Assembly (NCBI GenBank): GCA_021778975.1 | Contig: JAJYBO010000176.1 | Span: 1-6,263, forward strand | Direction: 5' to 3' | Length of the DNA: 6,263 bases | DNA from: Deltaproteobacteria bacterium | Lineage (GTDB): Bacteria; Desulfobacterota; Desulfobacteria; Desulfobacterales; Desulfatirhabdiaceae | Part shown: piece after piece, positions 4,723 to 6,263 of the stretch | Numbering within the stretch: position 1 is the first letter of the stretch | Layout of the letters: the number at the start of each line of letters is the position of its first letter | Notes under the pieces: model-generated | What the model saw: the letters and a program-made list of their open reading frames with translations, nothing else | Told to the model about the DNA's origin: nothing | Database searches by the model: none | Translations under genes and position numbers: made by a program

Positions 4723-6263
4723 TCATTCAAGTGCCGCTTTGGCAAGGCGTTCTTTTAGCAACGTGAAGCGCTTTTCGGTTTTGTTGTTGTGGACCCCGAT
4801 GCGCAGCGCCTTGCTGGCGCCCACCATGACCACGAGTTTCCGGCCGCGTGTGACGGCCGTGTAGATCAAATTGCGTTGCAGCAGCATATAATGCTGGGTC
4901 AGCATCGGAAGGATTACGGCCGGATATTCCGATCCCTGGGATTTGTGAACCGATACGGCGTATGCCAGGGTGATTTCATCCAGATCTGCATATTCATAAT
5001 AAACTTCCCGTCCGTCGAAATGAATACACACTTTTTGTTCATCCGGATTGATGGACAGGATTCTTCCGATATCGCCGTTGAATACCTCCCGGTCATAATC
5101 ATTGCGGATTTGCATGACTTTATCGTGTACGCAGAAGGTCCTGCCGCCCCGGACAATGCCTTCCTGACCAGGATTGAGTGCTTTTTGGAGCGCGATATTC
5201 AGATTGCCCGCGCCCACCGTCCCGCGGTGCATCGGGGTCAGCACCTGGATGTCATTGATCGGATCCAGACCGAACCGGGCGGGAATTCGGTCTGTTACCA
5301 GACGTAAAATAGTGTTCAACACTTTGTCCGGGTCTTCCTGCTCGATAAAATAAAAATCCGATGATGGCGGATCTCCGGATTTTAAAAATGGCATTTGGCC
5401 GTGGTTGATCCGGTGTGCATTGACGATGATTTGACTGGTTCTGGCCTGTCTGAAAATTTCGTTGAGCGAGACGACGGGTATCATATTGGATGCAATGATA
5501 TCCGATAGCACGGCGCCAGCGCCGACAGAAGGAAGCTGGTGAATGTCACCAACCAGGATGAGGGTGGCTTCCGGCGGTACGGCTTTCAGCAGATGGTGCA
5601 TCAATACCGTATCCAGCATGGACGCTTCATCCACAATCAGGACATCGCATTCCAGCGGATTTTTATCGTCTTTCTGAAAGCCGCCTTTTTTGAAACTATA
5701 GGAAAGTAACCGATGGATGGTTTTGGCCTCATGCCCTGTGGCTTCACTCATCCGCCTGGCGGCTCGTCCGGTGGGCGCCGCCAACAAAATCCGGGCATTG
5801 AGCCTCGAAAAAATCTGAATGACCGCGGCGATAATCGTGGTTTTTCCGGTGCCAGGCCCGCCGGTAATGACCATGACCTTGTTCTCGATGGCGCAGCGGA
5901 CAGCCGTGACCTGATTTTCCGCCAGTTCAATGCCGATTTGTTTCTGCACCCACTGAATGGCGGCGTCGGTCTGGATGGCCCGAAGGTGTTTGGGAATCTG
6001 CAGGAGGCGATGGATGCGGATGGCGATCAGCGATTCACAGACATGAAATTTTTCTAAAAATACATAGGATATCTGATCTTTTCCGGTTTCGATGACCACA
6101 CGGTGTTCTTCGGCGATGGTTTTCAGAGATGTATCTACGAGATCAGAAGGAATTTCGAGCAGTTCCCGGCATTTTTCAATCAACGCATCATGGGGATAGC
6201 ATACATGGCCGTCATCACCAAGACCATGCAGTACATATAAAATCCCCGCCTGCGCCCTGAATG
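4723..6263 (-). CDS. recD2: RecD2-type DNA helicase, C-terminal ~512 residues (start lies beyond the window)
   Basis: This is a superfamily 1B 5'-3' DNA helicase of the stand-alone RecD2 type, acting in DNA repair without RecBC. The frame stays open to the right edge, and residues 1-26 of the visible part (F-R-A-Q-A-G-I-L-Y-V-L-H onward) already match the RecD2 N-terminal helical region, so the true start is outside. In visible numbering: Walker A G-G-P-G-T-G-K-T-T at 134-142 (Lys140), P-T-G-R-A-A-R-R-M at 163-171, Walker B D-E-A-S at 211-214, G-D-I-H-Q-L-P-S at 238-245, E-I-F-R-Q-A at 268-273, V-H-K-S-Q-G-S-E-Y at 438-446 and Y-T-A-V-T-R-G-R at 467-474. RecD2 proteins usually have ~715-800 residues, so about 200 or more N-terminal ones are missing here. 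Family tools also label such genes 'RecD/TraA-like helicase'. Stand-alone RecD2 is favoured by the visible N-terminal region; recB and recC cannot be checked here. Confidence 0.92.
   Translation of the reverse strand, partial: FRAQAGILYVLHGLGDDGHVCYPHDALIEKCRELLEIPSDLVDTSLKTIAEEHRVVIETGKDQISYVFLEKFHVCESLIAIRIHRLLQIPKHLRAIQTDAAIQWVQKQIGIELAENQVTAVRCAIENKVMVITGGPGTGKTTIIAAVIQIFSRLNARILLAAPTGRAARRMSEATGHEAKTIHRLLSYSFKKGGFQKDDKNPLECDVLIVDEASMLDTVLMHHLLKAVPPEATLILVGDIHQLPSVGAGAVLSDIIASNMIPVVSLNEIFRQARTSQIIVNAHRINHGQMPFLKSGDPPSSDFYFIEQEDPDKVLNTILRLVTDRIPARFGLDPINDIQVLTPMHRGTVGAGNLNIALQKALNPGQEGIVRGGRTFCVHDKVMQIRNDYDREVFNGDIGRILSINPDEQKVCIHFDGREVYYEYADLDEITLAYAVSVHKSQGSEYPAVILPMLTQHYMLLQRNLIYTAVTRGRKLVVMVGASKALRIGVHNNKTEKRFTLLKERLAKAALE

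Noticed and set aside
4789..5307. 172-codon plus-strand frame inside recD2
   Set aside because: It is antisense to conserved helicase motifs and has no independent support.
6181..6183. TTG at 6183 as the start of recD2
   Set aside because: The frame continues without a stop to the window edge, and the 26 codons upstream already resemble the RecD2 N-terminal region. The protein would also be about 200 residues too short.

Overview
The window carries five protein-coding genes typical of a Gram-negative, free-living bacterium. GC content is moderate, and Shine-Dalgarno and sigma70-like signals are readable. The mix is a futalosine-pathway menaquinone gene, an atypical 2-Cys thiol peroxidase, a Kup potassium transporter, a CPSF-73-like beta-CASP RNase and RecD2. 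It suggests an anaerobic or microaerobic lineage such as Desulfobacterota/Deltaproteobacteria. That assignment is inference from gene content, not from a marker gene. I see no mobile element, CRISPR array, tRNA or rRNA.

Layout. Positions 1-106 (minus) hold the first ~35 codons of a radical-SAM futalosine-pathway gene, best matched to mqnE. Its ~190 bp upstream region holds a sigma70-like promoter with a perfect TGACCA-N2-TGGTCA palindrome just past the predicted transcription start. A GC-rich hairpin and a 12-bp palindrome lie further up. Positions 293-811 (minus) are tpx, with catalytic Thr60, Cys63 and Arg133 and resolving Cys98. Positions 869-2755 (minus) are a full-length kup, 57 bp upstream of tpx and possibly cotranscribed with it. 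Positions 2756-3073 form a divergent control region. Positions 3074-4651 (plus) encode a 525-residue metallo-beta-lactamase/beta-CASP protein with all catalytic motifs. A 14-bp stem-loop at 4684-4719 lies between it and the convergent recD2 (minus, 4723 to beyond 6263), which is cut by the window edge at its N-terminal side.

The most interesting stretch is 2756-3073. Two good promoters point away from each other, with -35 boxes only 3 bp apart, and together they form a 13-bp perfect palindrome (GTCAAC-T-GTTGAC). The kup transcript would begin with a ~180-nt leader. That leader can fold into a 12-bp hairpin followed by TTTT, enclosed by a 7-bp long-range helix, which resembles a cis-regulatory leader or attenuator. 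It does not match the c-di-AMP (ydaO) riboswitch consensus as I know it.

The genes look like ordinary chromosomal housekeeping and stress functions: quinone synthesis, peroxide removal, K+ uptake, RNA processing and DNA repair. I do not see a new defence or mobile system. The regulatory architecture around kup and upstream of mqnE is what deserves a second look.
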